From the NCBI GenBank assembly GCA_046290495.1, contig JBKAGT010000006.1:682001-746000 (forward strand): a DNA stretch of 64,000 nt. The letters run 5' to 3'. This document shows, piece after piece, positions 36,651-46,417 of the stretch (positions are counted from its first letter, which is position 1; the number at the start of each line of letters is the position of its first letter). The notes beneath the pieces were generated by a model. The model was not told the origin of the DNA. It saw only the letters and a program-made list of their open reading frames with translations, and did no database searches. The translations under genes and the position numbers were made by a program. Source of the stretch: PGYR01 sp046290495. GTDB taxonomy: Bacteria; Bacteroidota; Ignavibacteria; Kapaibacteriales; UBA2268.

Positions 36651-37088
36651 TTATTTTAATCTGAATTTGTCACTATTTGTGAAACTTAGTAACAATGATA
36701 AAATGATAAGACCTGTGTTCTCAGCTATTTTTGCCCATCCTACTTTCTGACCACCACCACTGCTAGAGCACCCACAAGATATATCTAGTCCGGAAGCAAA
36801 AGCAATAGCAACTGCTAATGTAAACATTAACAAAAGAGCGGTAGCTATAATTCCATTTTCTTTTAGTTTTATTCCAAATAGAATCAATAATCCAACGGTA
36901 ACTTCTAACCAAGGAAGTATTAAAGCCATGAGTTGAATTACAAACTCAGGCATAAGGTTATAATTACCTATCTCATTAGCAAAACTAGCAGGTTCAGCAA
37001 TTTTTGAAATTCCATAGAATATAAAAAAACCTGATATGACTAATCTTGCAACAAGAACTAATATTGGATTATCTATTATTTTTTTCAT
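36651..37088 (-). CDS. DoxX/MauE-family membrane protein
   Basis: This four-helix membrane protein of 145 residues is of the DoxX/MauE type. Helix 1 is VLVARLVISGFFIFYGISK. A conserved double-cysteine motif sits after helix 3 (GLDISCGCSSSGGG), typical of MauE-like members thought to handle disulfides or quinone-linked redox. The family's role is not settled. It precedes comF in the same direction by 11 bp, and is divergent from glmM across 66 bp. Confidence 0.8.
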   Translation of the reverse strand: MKKIIDNPILVLVARLVISGFFIFYGISKIAEPASFANEIGNYNLMPEFVIQLMALILPWLEVTVGLLILFGIKLKENGIIATALLLMFTLAVAIAFASGLDISCGCSSSGGGQKVGWAKIAENTGLIILSLLLSFTNSDKFRLK

Positions 37089-37154
37089 TTCTTTTAGTTT
37101 ACTTTTCTTTCAGTTAATTTTGAGTAATTTATTAATTATCACAGTAATAATCAA

Positions 37155-38537
37155 ATGTCATTTGTAAGATCTATTTCTGGTATACGTGCAACTCTCAACG
37201 AAGGTTTAAAACCCAATATATTATCTAAGTATGTTTCAGCATATTGTAACTCCCTTCCACCTGGTGAAATAGTAGTAGGTAGAGATGGCCGTCCCTCTGG
37301 AACTTGGATAGAGAATTTAGTTATTGCATCAATTTCGGCTTGTGGTAGAAAAGTAGTAAAGATAGGAATAGCACCTACACCAACAGTTCAATTGTTAACT
37401 GAAAAAACAGATGCCGTAGGTGGTATTGCAATCACAGCATCGCATAACCCAGGCAATTGGAACGGATTGAAATTCCTTAACGAGCATGGGGTTTTTCTGA
37501 ACCAAGAAGAAAATGAAAAATTCTGGAAAATTTATGAAAGTGATAGTGTTGTTTACTCTTCAGATGAAGAGAATGTATTATCAATAGAAGAGAAAGACGC
37601 AGTTAAGTTGCACTTGGATTCAATATTAAATGAGTATCTATTTGATATAAAATCAATACACGACTATTTCAAAAGTAGGAATTATAAAGTAGTTGTAGAT
37701 GCTGTGAATGCTTCAGGTTCTAATTATATACCTGCATTGTTGGAACAACTTGGCTGCGAAGTAGTAAACTTGTATACAGATAATTCAGGAATTTTCCCTC
37801 ATACGCCAGAGCCAATTAATGAAAATTTAAATGATATATGTAATGCAATTAAAGAACACAATGCTGATTTGGGAGTTGTTGTTGACCCTGATGCTGATAG
37901 ATTGGTATTGATAGACGAGAATGGTAATCCGATTGGCGAAGAAAAAACTATTGCTTTATCTGTCAAATCAGTACTTTCGAATATTGAGAAGTATCAGAAG
38001 AATTACAGCAATCAAATTATAGTAAACCTAAGCACTAGTTCTATGGTTGACTTCATCGCAGAAGAATATGATGCAAAGGTTAGTCGGTCTGCTGTAGGAG
38101 AGATCAATGTCGTAGAAAAAATGAAAAAATCGAATGCCATCATTGGTGGAGAGGGAAGTGGAGGAGTTATATTTCCACACGTCCACTATGGTAGGGATAG
38201 TTTAGTGGGTGTAGCACTGGTAATGCAATTAATCTCACAAAACAACAAAGCACTTAGTCTGCTATCATCTGAGTTGCCAAACTTGGTTATGATAAAAAGT
38301 AAAATCGGAGTAGAAGGTAATCCGAAATTAGTAATTGAAAAAATAATTGCTGAGTTTGAAGAATACAATATTGATACAACTGATGGTGTCAGGATAGAAT
38401 TCGAGGACAGAAGTTGGGTCCATATTAGGGCTTCCAACACTGAACCAATAATAAGAATAATAAGTGAGTCGCAATCAGTAGAAGATTCAGAAAGACTGAA
38501 AAACACATTTATTGACAAAGTAAAAGAATTATTTTAA
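37155..38537 (+). CDS. glmM: phosphoglucosamine mutase (phosphohexomutase family)
   Basis: GlmM interconverts glucosamine-6-phosphate and glucosamine-1-phosphate on the way to UDP-GlcNAc. The phosphoserine loop is TASHNPGNWNGLKF, the metal-binding loop DPDADRLVLIDENG, the sugar-binding loop GGEGSGGVIFPHVHYGRDS, and the phosphate-binding loop VHIRASNTEPIIRI. All four catalytic elements are intact in 460 residues. The sequence resembles the archaeal/Chlorobi-type GlmM/ManB branch, so phosphomannomutase activity is an alternative. It is preceded by a divergent MauE/DoxX gene. Confidence 0.9.
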   Translation: MSFVRSISGIRATLNEGLKPNILSKYVSAYCNSLPPGEIVVGRDGRPSGTWIENLVIASISACGRKVVKIGIAPTPTVQLLTEKTDAVGGIAITASHNPGNWNGLKFLNEHGVFLNQEENEKFWKIYESDSVVYSSDEENVLSIEEKDAVKLHLDSILNEYLFDIKSIHDYFKSRNYKVVVDAVNASGSNYIPALLEQLGCEVVNLYTDNSGIFPHTPEPINENLNDICNAIKEHNADLGVVVDPDADRLVLIDENGNPIGEEKTIALSVKSVLSNIEKYQKNYSNQIIVNLSTSSMVDFIAEEYDAKVSRSAVGEINVVEKMKKSNAIIGGEGSGGVIFPHVHYGRDSLVGVALVMQLISQNNKALSLLSSELPNLVMIKSKIGVEGNPKLVIEKIIAEFEEYNIDTTDGVRIEFEDRSWVHIRASNTEPIIRIISESQSVEDSERLKNTFIDKVKELF

Positions 38538-38548
38538 CGTGTTGAAAA

Positions 38549-38588
38549 AATATTAATAGGAGTATTATATCTCATATCTATTAATATT
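38549..38588. repeat. AT-rich inverted repeat after glmM
   Basis: An 11-bp perfect inverted repeat, AATATTAATAG and CTATTAATATT, encloses an 18-nt loop 11 bp after the glmM stop. It lacks a following T-run, so it is a poor intrinsic terminator; an RNA 3' end or an operator upstream of the act cluster is possible. The rest of the 235-bp gap to actA has no gene I can support. Confidence 0.4.
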
Positions 38589-38772
38589 ATCAATAGGTTT
38601 GGCGAACACACTGCTTATAAGGGAAAAGTAAAAGAAAATAATTTGTCTTATTAATTTTTGAATAAAGATATATTATTTTAAATTTACGATTGCTATCGAG
38701 ACGCTGATTAAAAAAGTTTATTGTTTTGCGTCATTATAGCTGAAATTAATTCAAAAAGTAATTAGGAATAAC

Positions 38773-39345
38773 GTGAAAAAATCAGTTCTAGATTACGGAC
38801 TTCGAGTTAGGTTACCGATAACAGTATTGGTGATTCTAATTGCGTATGCTATTACATTTTACGTCTCTCGTTCTGAAAGAGACGGTGTCGGCTACACGCC
38901 AGATCAGCCAATTAACTTTTCTCACAAATTGCACGCCGGTGAAATGGGCATAGATTGTCAATATTGCCATGTGGGTGTAGAAAAATCAAGGCATGCAGTA
39001 GTTCCACAGGCAAGTACTTGTATGAACTGCCACACAATGGCGAAAACTGATAGCCCAGAAATTAAGAAATTAACTGAATACTATGAGTCAGGTGAAGCGA
39101 TTCCATGGAAAAGAGTTCACCAAGTACCAGAGTATGCTTACTTTAATCACAGTGCTCACGTCAATGCAGGAATCAATTGTGCTTCTTGCCACGGCGATGT
39201 AGCTGCTATGGAAAAAATTGAACAGGTTCATGCATTCACTATGTCAAATTGTTTAAGTTGTCACCGTGAACCACATGAAAAAATGCCTTACTTAGCTGAT
39301 AAGATTAAGAAAGGTCCTGAAGATTGTAGTGCTTGTCACAGATAA
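38773..39345 (+). CDS. actA: Act complex pentaheme cytochrome c subunit A
   Basis: ActA is the multiheme subunit of alternative complex III, a quinol:cytochrome c/oxidase oxidoreductase in the inner membrane. It starts at GTG with an AGGAA site 5 nt ahead. One N-terminal helix (LPITVLVILIAYAITFYV) anchors the protein. Five CXXCH heme sites follow: CQYCH, CMNCH, CASCH, CLSCH and CSACH. Additional His residues before them (NFSHKLHAG, YFNHSAHVN) are likely distal ligands. At 190 residues it is compact. It opens the 15-kb respiratory cluster. Confidence 0.93.
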   Translation: MKKSVLDYGLRVRLPITVLVILIAYAITFYVSRSERDGVGYTPDQPINFSHKLHAGEMGIDCQYCHVGVEKSRHAVVPQASTCMNCHTMAKTDSPEIKKLTEYYESGEAIPWKRVHQVPEYAYFNHSAHVNAGINCASCHGDVAAMEKIEQVHAFTMSNCLSCHREPHEKMPYLADKIKKGPEDCSACHR

Positions 39346-39347
39346 TA

Positions 39348-39545
39348 ATGGTAAATGAAATGAATAATAAAAAAAGAAATTTCTTCAAAGTTATGGGTGC
39401 TAGCGCTGTTGGTCTTTCAATGACTTCTTTTTTAAATGTAAAGAAGGCAACTGCAAAGCAGGTTACTGAGAATAGTAACAATAGTGATAGAAAAATTGAA
39501 GTAAAAATTCACCCACAATCTGTTAAAAGAACAACAAAGGGTTAA
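39348..39545 (+). CDS. tiny Tat-signal protein between actA and actB
   Basis: About 65 residues, starting 2 bp after actA. I take ATG 39348; ATG 39360 is equally plausible. The N-terminus is a Tat-like leader: KKKRNFFKVMG followed by a hydrophobic stretch ASAVGLSMTSFL and a possible cleavage site near KKATA. The mature part is about 35 residues and ends VKIHPQSVKRTTKG. It has no Cys or heme motif. It ends 5 bp before actB. A small accessory subunit or a redox-partner chaperone is possible; no family is known to me. Confidence 0.65.
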   Translation: MVNEMNNKKRNFFKVMGASAVGLSMTSFLNVKKATAKQVTENSNNSDRKIEVKIHPQSVKRTTKG

Positions 39546-39550
39546 GCTAA

Positions 39551-42500
39551 ATGAATAACTCAGTGGACAAAAATAAAAACCAAATCGACCTGCCTGTGGT
39601 TCAATCTCAGTCAGAAACGAAACATTGGAAAAGCTTAGATTCATATAATAACACTAATGATGAAAATCAACTTAGAGTTAAAGATAATGAATTTGCTGAA
39701 GGTGCTGAGAATTTTGATATAAATTCTAAATCAAAATTTTCACGTAGAAAGTTTATGGGGCTAATGTCAGCTTCCTCTGCTTTCGCTATGGCTGCATGTA
39801 CTGACTATCGAGACAAGGGCGAAATAGTTCCTTATGCTGATAAGCCAGAAGAGGTAATCCCTGGTATTGCTAATTATTATGCTTCTACTCTTACCTCTGA
39901 TGGTAAAGGTCAAGGTATTTTAATTAAGGCTAGGGAAGGAAGACCAATTCTAATTGAAGGTAATCCTCAAGACCCAATCAATAAAGGAAAGTTAGAGCCA
40001 ACTGCTGTTGCTCGTATATTAGATATGTACGACCCGAGCAGAGTTCAGTCACCTTTGAAAAAGCAAAGTAATAAATTAGTTCCAACAGGTTGGGATGAAG
40101 TTGACAAAGATATTATAAGTATTTTACAGTCATCTGCTAATTCAGGTAAAGAGATTGCTCTTGTTACTGGAAAAGTAGTTTCTCCAACATTTGCTAAGTT
40201 GATTGAAGATTTTGAATCTAAATATCCTACGGCGAATGTTTATTCTTATGAAGTATTCAATGAGAATAATAGAGAGAACGCATGGAAGAAGTCATACGGT
40301 AGTGGGAATTTCCCTCTTATAGACTTAGAAAAAGCATCTGTTATCTTATCTATAGATTCAGATTTCCTTAGTACAGATGGAGATGTAATTGAAAATGTTA
40401 GACAATTTGCTACTAATAGAGATGTAGATAATATTGAAAGCTACAGCAGATTCTACCATGTAGAAGGTTCTTACTCTCTTACAGGTTCTAATGCAGACTA
40501 CAGAATGAGATTAACTCCAGAGAACTACTTAGACGTAGTAGCTGCTTTGGTTAATCACTTTGCTGGTAAAGCTGGAATGCCTACTATGTCAGGATTCAAA
40601 TCTCTTGATGCATTAGCAAAAGAGAACAATTGGAAGTCAGAAGCCGTTAAGCATCTTATTAGTGATTTAGAATCGAATAGAGGTAAATCAATTGTACTTG
40701 CTGGTAGACAACTACCAGAAAGCATTCATCTTGCTGTAAACTACTTGAATGAATTGATTGGTGGTAACAATTTATATAGAACTGATGCTAGAAGAGTAGA
40801 TGCTCTTAAATTATCTTCAGAAAATGAATTGAAACAATTAGCTTCTAACTTGAGCTCTGGTAAAGTTGGTGCATTAGTTACTCTTAATACTAATCCTGCA
40901 TACAATATGCCAAACGTATTCAATGAAAGTGTGATGAGCAAAGTAAAAGCTCATATTGCACTAACTGAGTTTGAAAATGAAACTACAACAAATGCAAATT
41001 ATGTTCTTGGTATTAACCACGATATAGAATCTTGGGGTGATGCTAAGACTAGAACTGGTATTTATACTACTCAACAACCAGTTATCTCTCCGCTTTATAA
41101 CACGAGACAAACAGAAGCAATATTGCTAAACTGGATAAATGGCGGTGAAAACTATTCAGAAGATATTTATCACAAGTACTTACAGAATAACTGGAAGAAC
41201 AACATTTACCCTACATTAGGTAAATCAGTTAACTTTAAAGAATTCTGGTATGCTGCATTGCACGAAGGCGTAGTAACTCATAATGAAGTAAGTGTAAGTT
41301 CTAATACTTTTGATCAATCTTCATTATCAAACATTAAACCTAGCAAAAAATCAAACTACACTGTAATCATACAAGAAAGCCCATTTATCAGAGATGGTAA
41401 ATATGCTGGTAATGGCTTCCTTCAAGAATCTCCTCACCCTATCACTAAGATTACTTGGGATAACACAGCGATGATATCACCAGCAACTGCAAGTGAGTTA
41501 GGTGTTAAAATGGGTGATATGATTGAAGTGTCTCTAAACGGTGCCGTTGTTAAGTTGCCTGTTTTGATACAACCTGGTATGGCAGAAAAAGTTGTAGGTG
41601 TTGATTATGGTTATGGTAGAACTAACAGTGGTGTTATAGCAAACAATGTTGGTTTCGATATTAACCCATTGATTTCTGATAAAGGAATGTCTAAATGGGT
41701 TTACACTGGAGCAAGTGTAAGCTCAACAGGTGATAGCTATGATTTAGTTTCTGTTCAAGAACACCATTCTTTAGATGATGAATTTTTGAGAACAGATATC
41801 AGAAAGAATCCTGAAGGTGAGGTTATTGGCGGTGGTGAAACATTTGCCAGAGCTAGAAAGATTATTCAGGAAACAACAATAGAGAAATACAAAGAGAATC
41901 CAAACATATTACATGAGCATGCACACGATGTGTTTAGTATTAATAAGGATTTCGAATATAATAATTTAAAATGGGCTATGTCCATTGACTTAAGTAAGTG
42001 TACAGGTTGTAATGCATGTAGTCTTGCTTGCTATGTAGAAAACAACATACCTGTTGTAGGTAAAGAAGAGGTTGGTGTTGGCCGTGAAATGGGATGGATG
42101 AGAATAGACAGATACTATGCTGGAACTCCTGAAGATCCTATTATGAGCAACCAGCCAATGTTATGTCAGCACTGTGACAATGCTCCTTGTGAGAATGTTT
42201 GTCCAGTAGTTGCAACTACTCATAGCGAAGATGGACTAAACCAAATGGTTTACAACAGATGTGTGGGTACTAGATATTGTGCCAACAACTGTCCTTACAA
42301 AGTAAGAAGATTCAATTTCTTCGATTTCCGCGACAATTTAGCAAATGGATACTACAAGACAGAGTCAACTAAAGTGATGATGAATCCTGAAGTATCTATA
42401 AGAGCTCGTGGTGTTATGGAGAAATGTACTTTCTGTGTACAAAGATTATCAGAAGCAAAGCAGATAGCTAGAGAGAAAGGAAAAGAGTTGAAAGGAAGTG

Positions 42501-42706
42501 AAGTTACAGTAGCTTGTCAAGATGCTTGTCCTGCTAACGCAATTGTATTTGGGGATGCTAATGAGAAAGGATCTAAGATACACGAAAGAAGAGAGCACAA
42601 TTTGGGCTATCACGTTCTAGACTTCTTGAACGTTAAACCAAATGTAACTTATATCGCAAAATTAAGAAATACAGATTCATTGGGAGTAAAGAGTGAGCAC
42701 CATTGA
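39551..42706 (+). CDS. actB: Act complex molybdopterin-type/iron-sulfur subunit B
   Basis: ActB fuses a molybdopterin-oxidoreductase-like domain (which in Act complexes lacks the cofactor) with an NrfC-like iron-sulfur domain. An N-terminal extension of about 60 residues (NEFAEGAENF) precedes a Tat-variant motif SRRKFMGLMSASSAFAMAAC ending in a lipobox-like Cys. The C-terminal part binds clusters: CTGCNACSLAC, CQHCDNAPCENVC, CVGTRYCANNC, and CTFCVQRL with CQDACP, the usual three 4Fe-4S and one 3Fe-4S set. Its 1051 residues fit the family. Its end overlaps actC by 14 bp. Confidence 0.95.
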   Translation: MNNSVDKNKNQIDLPVVQSQSETKHWKSLDSYNNTNDENQLRVKDNEFAEGAENFDINSKSKFSRRKFMGLMSASSAFAMAACTDYRDKGEIVPYADKPEEVIPGIANYYASTLTSDGKGQGILIKAREGRPILIEGNPQDPINKGKLEPTAVARILDMYDPSRVQSPLKKQSNKLVPTGWDEVDKDIISILQSSANSGKEIALVTGKVVSPTFAKLIEDFESKYPTANVYSYEVFNENNRENAWKKSYGSGNFPLIDLEKASVILSIDSDFLSTDGDVIENVRQFATNRDVDNIESYSRFYHVEGSYSLTGSNADYRMRLTPENYLDVVAALVNHFAGKAGMPTMSGFKSLDALAKENNWKSEAVKHLISDLESNRGKSIVLAGRQLPESIHLAVNYLNELIGGNNLYRTDARRVDALKLSSENELKQLASNLSSGKVGALVTLNTNPAYNMPNVFNESVMSKVKAHIALTEFENETTTNANYVLGINHDIESWGDAKTRTGIYTTQQPVISPLYNTRQTEAILLNWINGGENYSEDIYHKYLQNNWKNNIYPTLGKSVNFKEFWYAALHEGVVTHNEVSVSSNTFDQSSLSNIKPSKKSNYTVIIQESPFIRDGKYAGNGFLQESPHPITKITWDNTAMISPATASELGVKMGDMIEVSLNGAVVKLPVLIQPGMAEKVVGVDYGYGRTNSGVIANNVGFDINPLISDKGMSKWVYTGASVSSTGDSYDLVSVQEHHSLDDEFLRTDIRKNPEGEVIGGGETFARARKIIQETTIEKYKENPNILHEHAHDVFSINKDFEYNNLKWAMSIDLSKCTGCNACSLACYVENNIPVVGKEEVGVGREMGWMRIDRYYAGTPEDPIMSNQPMLCQHCDNAPCENVCPVVATTHSEDGLNQMVYNRCVGTRYCANNCPYKVRRFNFFDFRDNLANGYYKTESTKVMMNPEVSIRARGVMEKCTFCVQRLSEAKQIAREKGKELKGSEVTVACQDACPANAIVFGDANEKGSKIHERREHNLGYHVLDFLNVKPNVTYIAKLRNTDSLGVKSEHH

Positions 42707-44072
42707 TTACACTAAGAATGAGGTATTTGTAGAAGGGAATAGGACCCTGAAGCAAATCGATGATGTTATCATCGCACCCTTAGACAGGATTCCAAATCTG
42801 AAATTTTTCATAGCTTTAGGCTTTACATTAACATTATTGTTAATTGGTGCTACTGCTATAGGACTTTCATTTTACTATGGTACAGGTCTTTGGGGTAACA
42901 ACAATCCAGTAGGTTGGGCTTGGCCTATCGTTAATTTCGTATTTTGGGTTGGTATTGGTCACGCAGGTACATTGATTTCAGCAATTTTATTTCTACTACG
43001 TCAAAAATGGCGTAATGGTATCGCACGTTTTGCTGAGGCTATGACAATATTTGCCGTTATAACTGCATTAATATTCCCAATAATTCACACTGGTCGTCCT
43101 TGGATTGCAGCAGTTTATTTGTTGCCTTATCCTAATCAACATTCCTTGTGGGTTAACTTTAACTCCCCACTACTATGGGACGTATTTGCAGTATCAACTT
43201 ATTTCACAGTATCTCTTGTGTTTTGGTATGTAGGTCTAATACCTGACTTTGCAGTACTTAGAGACAGGGCTACTGGAAAAATCAAGAAAGTTATATACTC
43301 AATCTTCAGTTTAGGTTGGAGATTTTCAAACAGACACTGGCAACACTATGAGATGACTTACCTGATTTTAGCTGGTTTGGCAACTCCGTTAGTATTATCA
43401 GTACACACAATCGTATCATTTGACTTTGCTGTATCAATCTTACCAGGTTGGCACACAACTATCTTCCCGCCTTACTTTGTTGCGGGTGCAATCTTCTCTG
43501 GATTTGCGATGGTACAAAACTCACTAGTTGTGATTAGAAAAGTATTTGATATGGAAGATTTGATTCCATTGAATACCTTAGAAACTATGAATAAAATTAT
43601 ATTACTAACTGGTACTATGGTAGGTTATGCTTACTCTATGGAGTTCTTCATAGCATGGTACTCAGGTAGTCAACCGGAATACTTTACATTTGTAAATAGA
43701 GCATTTGGTCCTTATTCTTGGGCATATTGGATTATGTTTAGCTGTAACGTATTTATTCCACAACTATTCTGGTTGAAGAAAGTGAGAAGAAACATTCCAT
43801 TAATGTTTATCATTGCTATTTTTGTAAATATAGGTATGTGGTTCGAGAGATTTGTAATTACTGTTACTTCTCTATCTAGAGACTACTTGCCATCAAGTTG
43901 GGCGTATTACTCACCAACAATTACTGATATTGCAATATTATTAGGTAGTTTTGGATTGTTCTTCACATTAACATTACTGTTTACAAGGTTCTTACCTGCA
44001 GTTGCTATCGCAGAGATTAAAGCTGTTTCGGAAGGAGCTCAACCAACACATCATGGAGGAGATCATGAGTAA
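42693..44072 (+). CDS. actC: Act complex NrfD-like quinol-site subunit C
   Basis: ActC is a ten-helix NrfD/PsrC-like membrane subunit carrying a quinol site. The GTG start lies inside the end of actB. Typical segments are WAWPIVNFVFWVGIGHAGT, the HTGRPW loop, PLLWDVFAVSTYFTVSL, LSVHTIVSFDFAVSILPGWH and FPPYFVAGAIFSGFAMVQ. These residues are conserved in ActC and ActF. Length (459) is standard. It overlaps the actDE start by 8 bp (ATGAGTAA), indicating coupled translation. Confidence 0.95.
   Translation: MSTIDYTKNEVFVEGNRTLKQIDDVIIAPLDRIPNLKFFIALGFTLTLLLIGATAIGLSFYYGTGLWGNNNPVGWAWPIVNFVFWVGIGHAGTLISAILFLLRQKWRNGIARFAEAMTIFAVITALIFPIIHTGRPWIAAVYLLPYPNQHSLWVNFNSPLLWDVFAVSTYFTVSLVFWYVGLIPDFAVLRDRATGKIKKVIYSIFSLGWRFSNRHWQHYEMTYLILAGLATPLVLSVHTIVSFDFAVSILPGWHTTIFPPYFVAGAIFSGFAMVQNSLVVIRKVFDMEDLIPLNTLETMNKIILLTGTMVGYAYSMEFFIAWYSGSQPEYFTFVNRAFGPYSWAYWIMFSCNVFIPQLFWLKKVRRNIPLMFIIAIFVNIGMWFERFVITVTSLSRDYLPSSWAYYSPTITDIAILLGSFGLFFTLTLLFTRFLPAVAIAEIKAVSEGAQPTHHGGDHE
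44055..44060 (+). promoter_or_regulatory. ribosome-binding site deciding the actDE start
   Basis: GGAGGA sits 4 nt before ATG 44065, inside the end of actC. It selects this ATG over in-frame upstream candidates at 44002 and 44053. Confidence 0.75.
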
Positions 44073-45198
44073 GTTATATTCTATAGCAGCTCTATTCGAT
44101 ACTCCAAATAGTATTATGGATGCTGCTGCCAAAGTGCAAGAAGCAGGTTACGAAAATTATGATGTTAATACACCTTATCCTGTACACGGAATGGATGGGC
44201 AGATGAAATTAAGACCATCAAAGATGGGTTATTACACAATAACTATTGGTCTTACATTCATGTCACTTATGCTTTACTTTATGTATTGGGTTTATAATAT
44301 TGATTACCCTCAAGTAATTGGTGGTAAGCCATTATTCCCACTACCGGCATTTGTACCTATTATGTTTGAGGTTACTGTATTAACTGGTGCTGTACTTACA
44401 GTAGCAATAATGATTATATTCTATTTCAAGTTTCCTAATAATTCTCATCCGTTGCATGATACTGACTACATGAAGTCGGTCTCCTCGGATAAGTTTGGGA
44501 TTTGTATAGAAGCAAAAGACCCTAAATTTGATATTAATGAAGTTAAAGAATTATTGAAGTCGTTAGGTGCTTCTAAAGTAGATGAAATCTATTTTGATGA
44601 AGAAGAAGTTAATTATAAGAATAAAGTTTTAGAACCTAAATTTGTGATAGGACTTATAGCGATAGCAGGATTTACTTCTCTTAGTGTCTATCTTCATATG
44701 AACAAAGTTCTTTATTTACCTCCATTTGATTGGATGTTAGTTCAACATAAAGTTACTGCGCAAGATCATTCAGATTTTTTTGACAATGGAATTAGTTCAC
44801 GTCCTCCAGTAAAAGGTACAGTGGCAAGAGGGTTTATGCCTTACTTGTACGAAGACGACATTGAAGGCGCTTCTGAAAATTTACAGAATCCATATCCTGC
44901 AACTGCAGAGAATATTGAATTAGGAAAAAGAAAATATTTGACTTACTGTAGCCCATGTCACGGTGATTTGGCTAAGGGTGATTCAAGGCTAAAAGGTCAA
45001 TTCCCTAATGGTCCAACTCTACACTCTGATAAAGTTGTTAATTGGACTGACGGAAGATTGTACCACGTAATTACTCAAGGACAAAACGTGATGCCTGGTT
45101 ACAAGAAAACTGTGACTCGTAAAGAAAGGTGGTCAATAGTTAATTATGTTAGAACATTGCAAAGAGCTTTAGATGCAAAAGAGGAGGATATGCAATGA
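44065..45198 (+). CDS. actD: fused Act complex subunits D and E (DUF3341 + cytochrome c)
   Basis: The 377-residue product joins two Act subunits usually drawn as separate. Residues 1-~175 are the DUF3341 ActD (KLYSIAALFDTPNSIMDAA, PSKMGYYTITIGL, two helices to FYFKFPNNSHPLHDTDY). A third helix near 200 (FVIGLIAIAGFTSLSVYL) leads into an ActE-type monoheme cytochrome c with the heme site CSPCH at 295-299 and a Met ligand candidate in NVMPGYKKT. The start ATG 44065 has GGAGGA ahead. It overlaps actF by 4 bp. The single open frame shows no stop between the parts. Confidence 0.9.
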   Translation: MSKLYSIAALFDTPNSIMDAAAKVQEAGYENYDVNTPYPVHGMDGQMKLRPSKMGYYTITIGLTFMSLMLYFMYWVYNIDYPQVIGGKPLFPLPAFVPIMFEVTVLTGAVLTVAIMIIFYFKFPNNSHPLHDTDYMKSVSSDKFGICIEAKDPKFDINEVKELLKSLGASKVDEIYFDEEEVNYKNKVLEPKFVIGLIAIAGFTSLSVYLHMNKVLYLPPFDWMLVQHKVTAQDHSDFFDNGISSRPPVKGTVARGFMPYLYEDDIEGASENLQNPYPATAENIELGKRKYLTYCSPCHGDLAKGDSRLKGQFPNGPTLHSDKVVNWTDGRLYHVITQGQNVMPGYKKTVTRKERWSIVNYVRTLQRALDAKEEDMQ

Positions 45199-46397
45199 GT
45201 AACCACGAATCAATTATGAATTATCAAAAGAAAGATTTACCTAAAGGTATACTTGTAAAGGGATTAATTTTACTTGTCATTGGTATAGCTGCTGCGGTTT
45301 TTGCTTATCAAGTTGACCCATTACGCGCTTCATTCAACAATCTTATTTCTTTGTTGTTGGTAGTAAGTGTAGGTATGGGAGGAATATTCCTTGTTGCATT
45401 AGAACACATTGTTGGTGCAGTTTGGAGTGTTCCATTCAGAAGAATAGCAGAACACCAAAGTTTTATATTCTTGGCTACTCCAATTCTTGCAATACCTGTG
45501 ATATTGAATATGCATGATATGTATCATTGGACTCATTTGGATGCGGTATTGTCTGACCCAATATTATATCAAAAATCTCCATATCTTAACGAATCATTCT
45601 TTATTGGGCGTTCAGCTGGGATTTTTGTCATCATGACAATATTCATGTTCATGTTCTACAGAAATTCTAAGAAACAAGACGAAACGAAAAGCCAAAAAAC
45701 TAGCAAATTTAATGCTGTACTATCAGCACCATTTATGATGATCTTTGCTATTAGTATTACTATTGTAGCAATAGATTACGCAATGAGTTTAGAACCTCAC
45801 TGGTTCTCTACTATATTCGGTGTTTACTATTTTGCAGGTACTTTTGCTACAGCAATATCGGTACTAACATTATTAGTACTCAAATTAAAGAATAATGGCA
45901 ATTTGGTTGGTGAAATTAATGGAAACCACTACTATAGCCTAGGTGGATTAATGTTCGCATTCACTGCATTTTGGATGTACATGGCATTCTCACAATATAT
46001 GTTAATATGGTATGCTAATATTCCAGAGGAAACTTTCTGGTTCTTACCTAGAATGGAACATGGTTGGGAATACATGTCAATAGCATTAATTTTCATCAAA
46101 TTCGTTATACCTTTTGGTTTACTATTGAATAGAAGCTCAAAAATGAATCCAAGCAGATTGAAATTAGCTGCTTATTGGATTATTGGTGCACACATTTATG
46201 ATATGTATTGGTTAGTTATGCCAACTTATAATCATGCAAGTGGAACTCATGGTCCAGTATTCGGTTGGATGGAATTAGGTTTTGTTGCGTTATCAGCTGG
46301 TATAATAATGGTAGTTTACTATTTGGCTGCTAACAAAAAGAATCACCTACCGATTGGTGACCCTAAGTTGCAACGTGGTTTAGATTTTCATTTATAA
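45195..46397 (+). CDS. actF: Act complex NrfD-like membrane subunit F
   Basis: ActF is the second polytopic subunit related to NrfD; it lacks one of the quinol-site features of ActC but shares its helical fold. Ten hydrophobic helices are visible. Family landmarks are ALEHIVGAVWSVPFRRIAE, MHDMYHWTHLDAVLSDPIL, FIGRSAGIFVIM, AIDYAMSLEPHWFSTIFGVYY and FSQYMLIWYANIPEETFWF. Length 400 is typical. It begins within the actDE stop (ATGA) and is followed after 20 bp by a separate cytochrome gene. Confidence 0.94.
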   Translation: MSNHESIMNYQKKDLPKGILVKGLILLVIGIAAAVFAYQVDPLRASFNNLISLLLVVSVGMGGIFLVALEHIVGAVWSVPFRRIAEHQSFIFLATPILAIPVILNMHDMYHWTHLDAVLSDPILYQKSPYLNESFFIGRSAGIFVIMTIFMFMFYRNSKKQDETKSQKTSKFNAVLSAPFMMIFAISITIVAIDYAMSLEPHWFSTIFGVYYFAGTFATAISVLTLLVLKLKNNGNLVGEINGNHYYSLGGLMFAFTAFWMYMAFSQYMLIWYANIPEETFWFLPRMEHGWEYMSIALIFIKFVIPFGLLLNRSSKMNPSRLKLAAYWIIGAHIYDMYWLVMPTYNHASGTHGPVFGWMELGFVALSAGIIMVVYYLAANKKNHLPIGDPKLQRGLDFHL

Positions 46398-46417
46398 TAA
46401 TTAGCAATTGAGATACA

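Noticed and set aside
38549..38588. Inverted repeat after glmM as an intrinsic terminator
   Set aside because: The stem is almost all A/T and no T-run follows; listed only as a repeat.
38589..38772. Possible tRNA or small RNA in the gap before actA
   Set aside because: No cloverleaf pairing, T-arm motif or other RNA signature could be found by eye.
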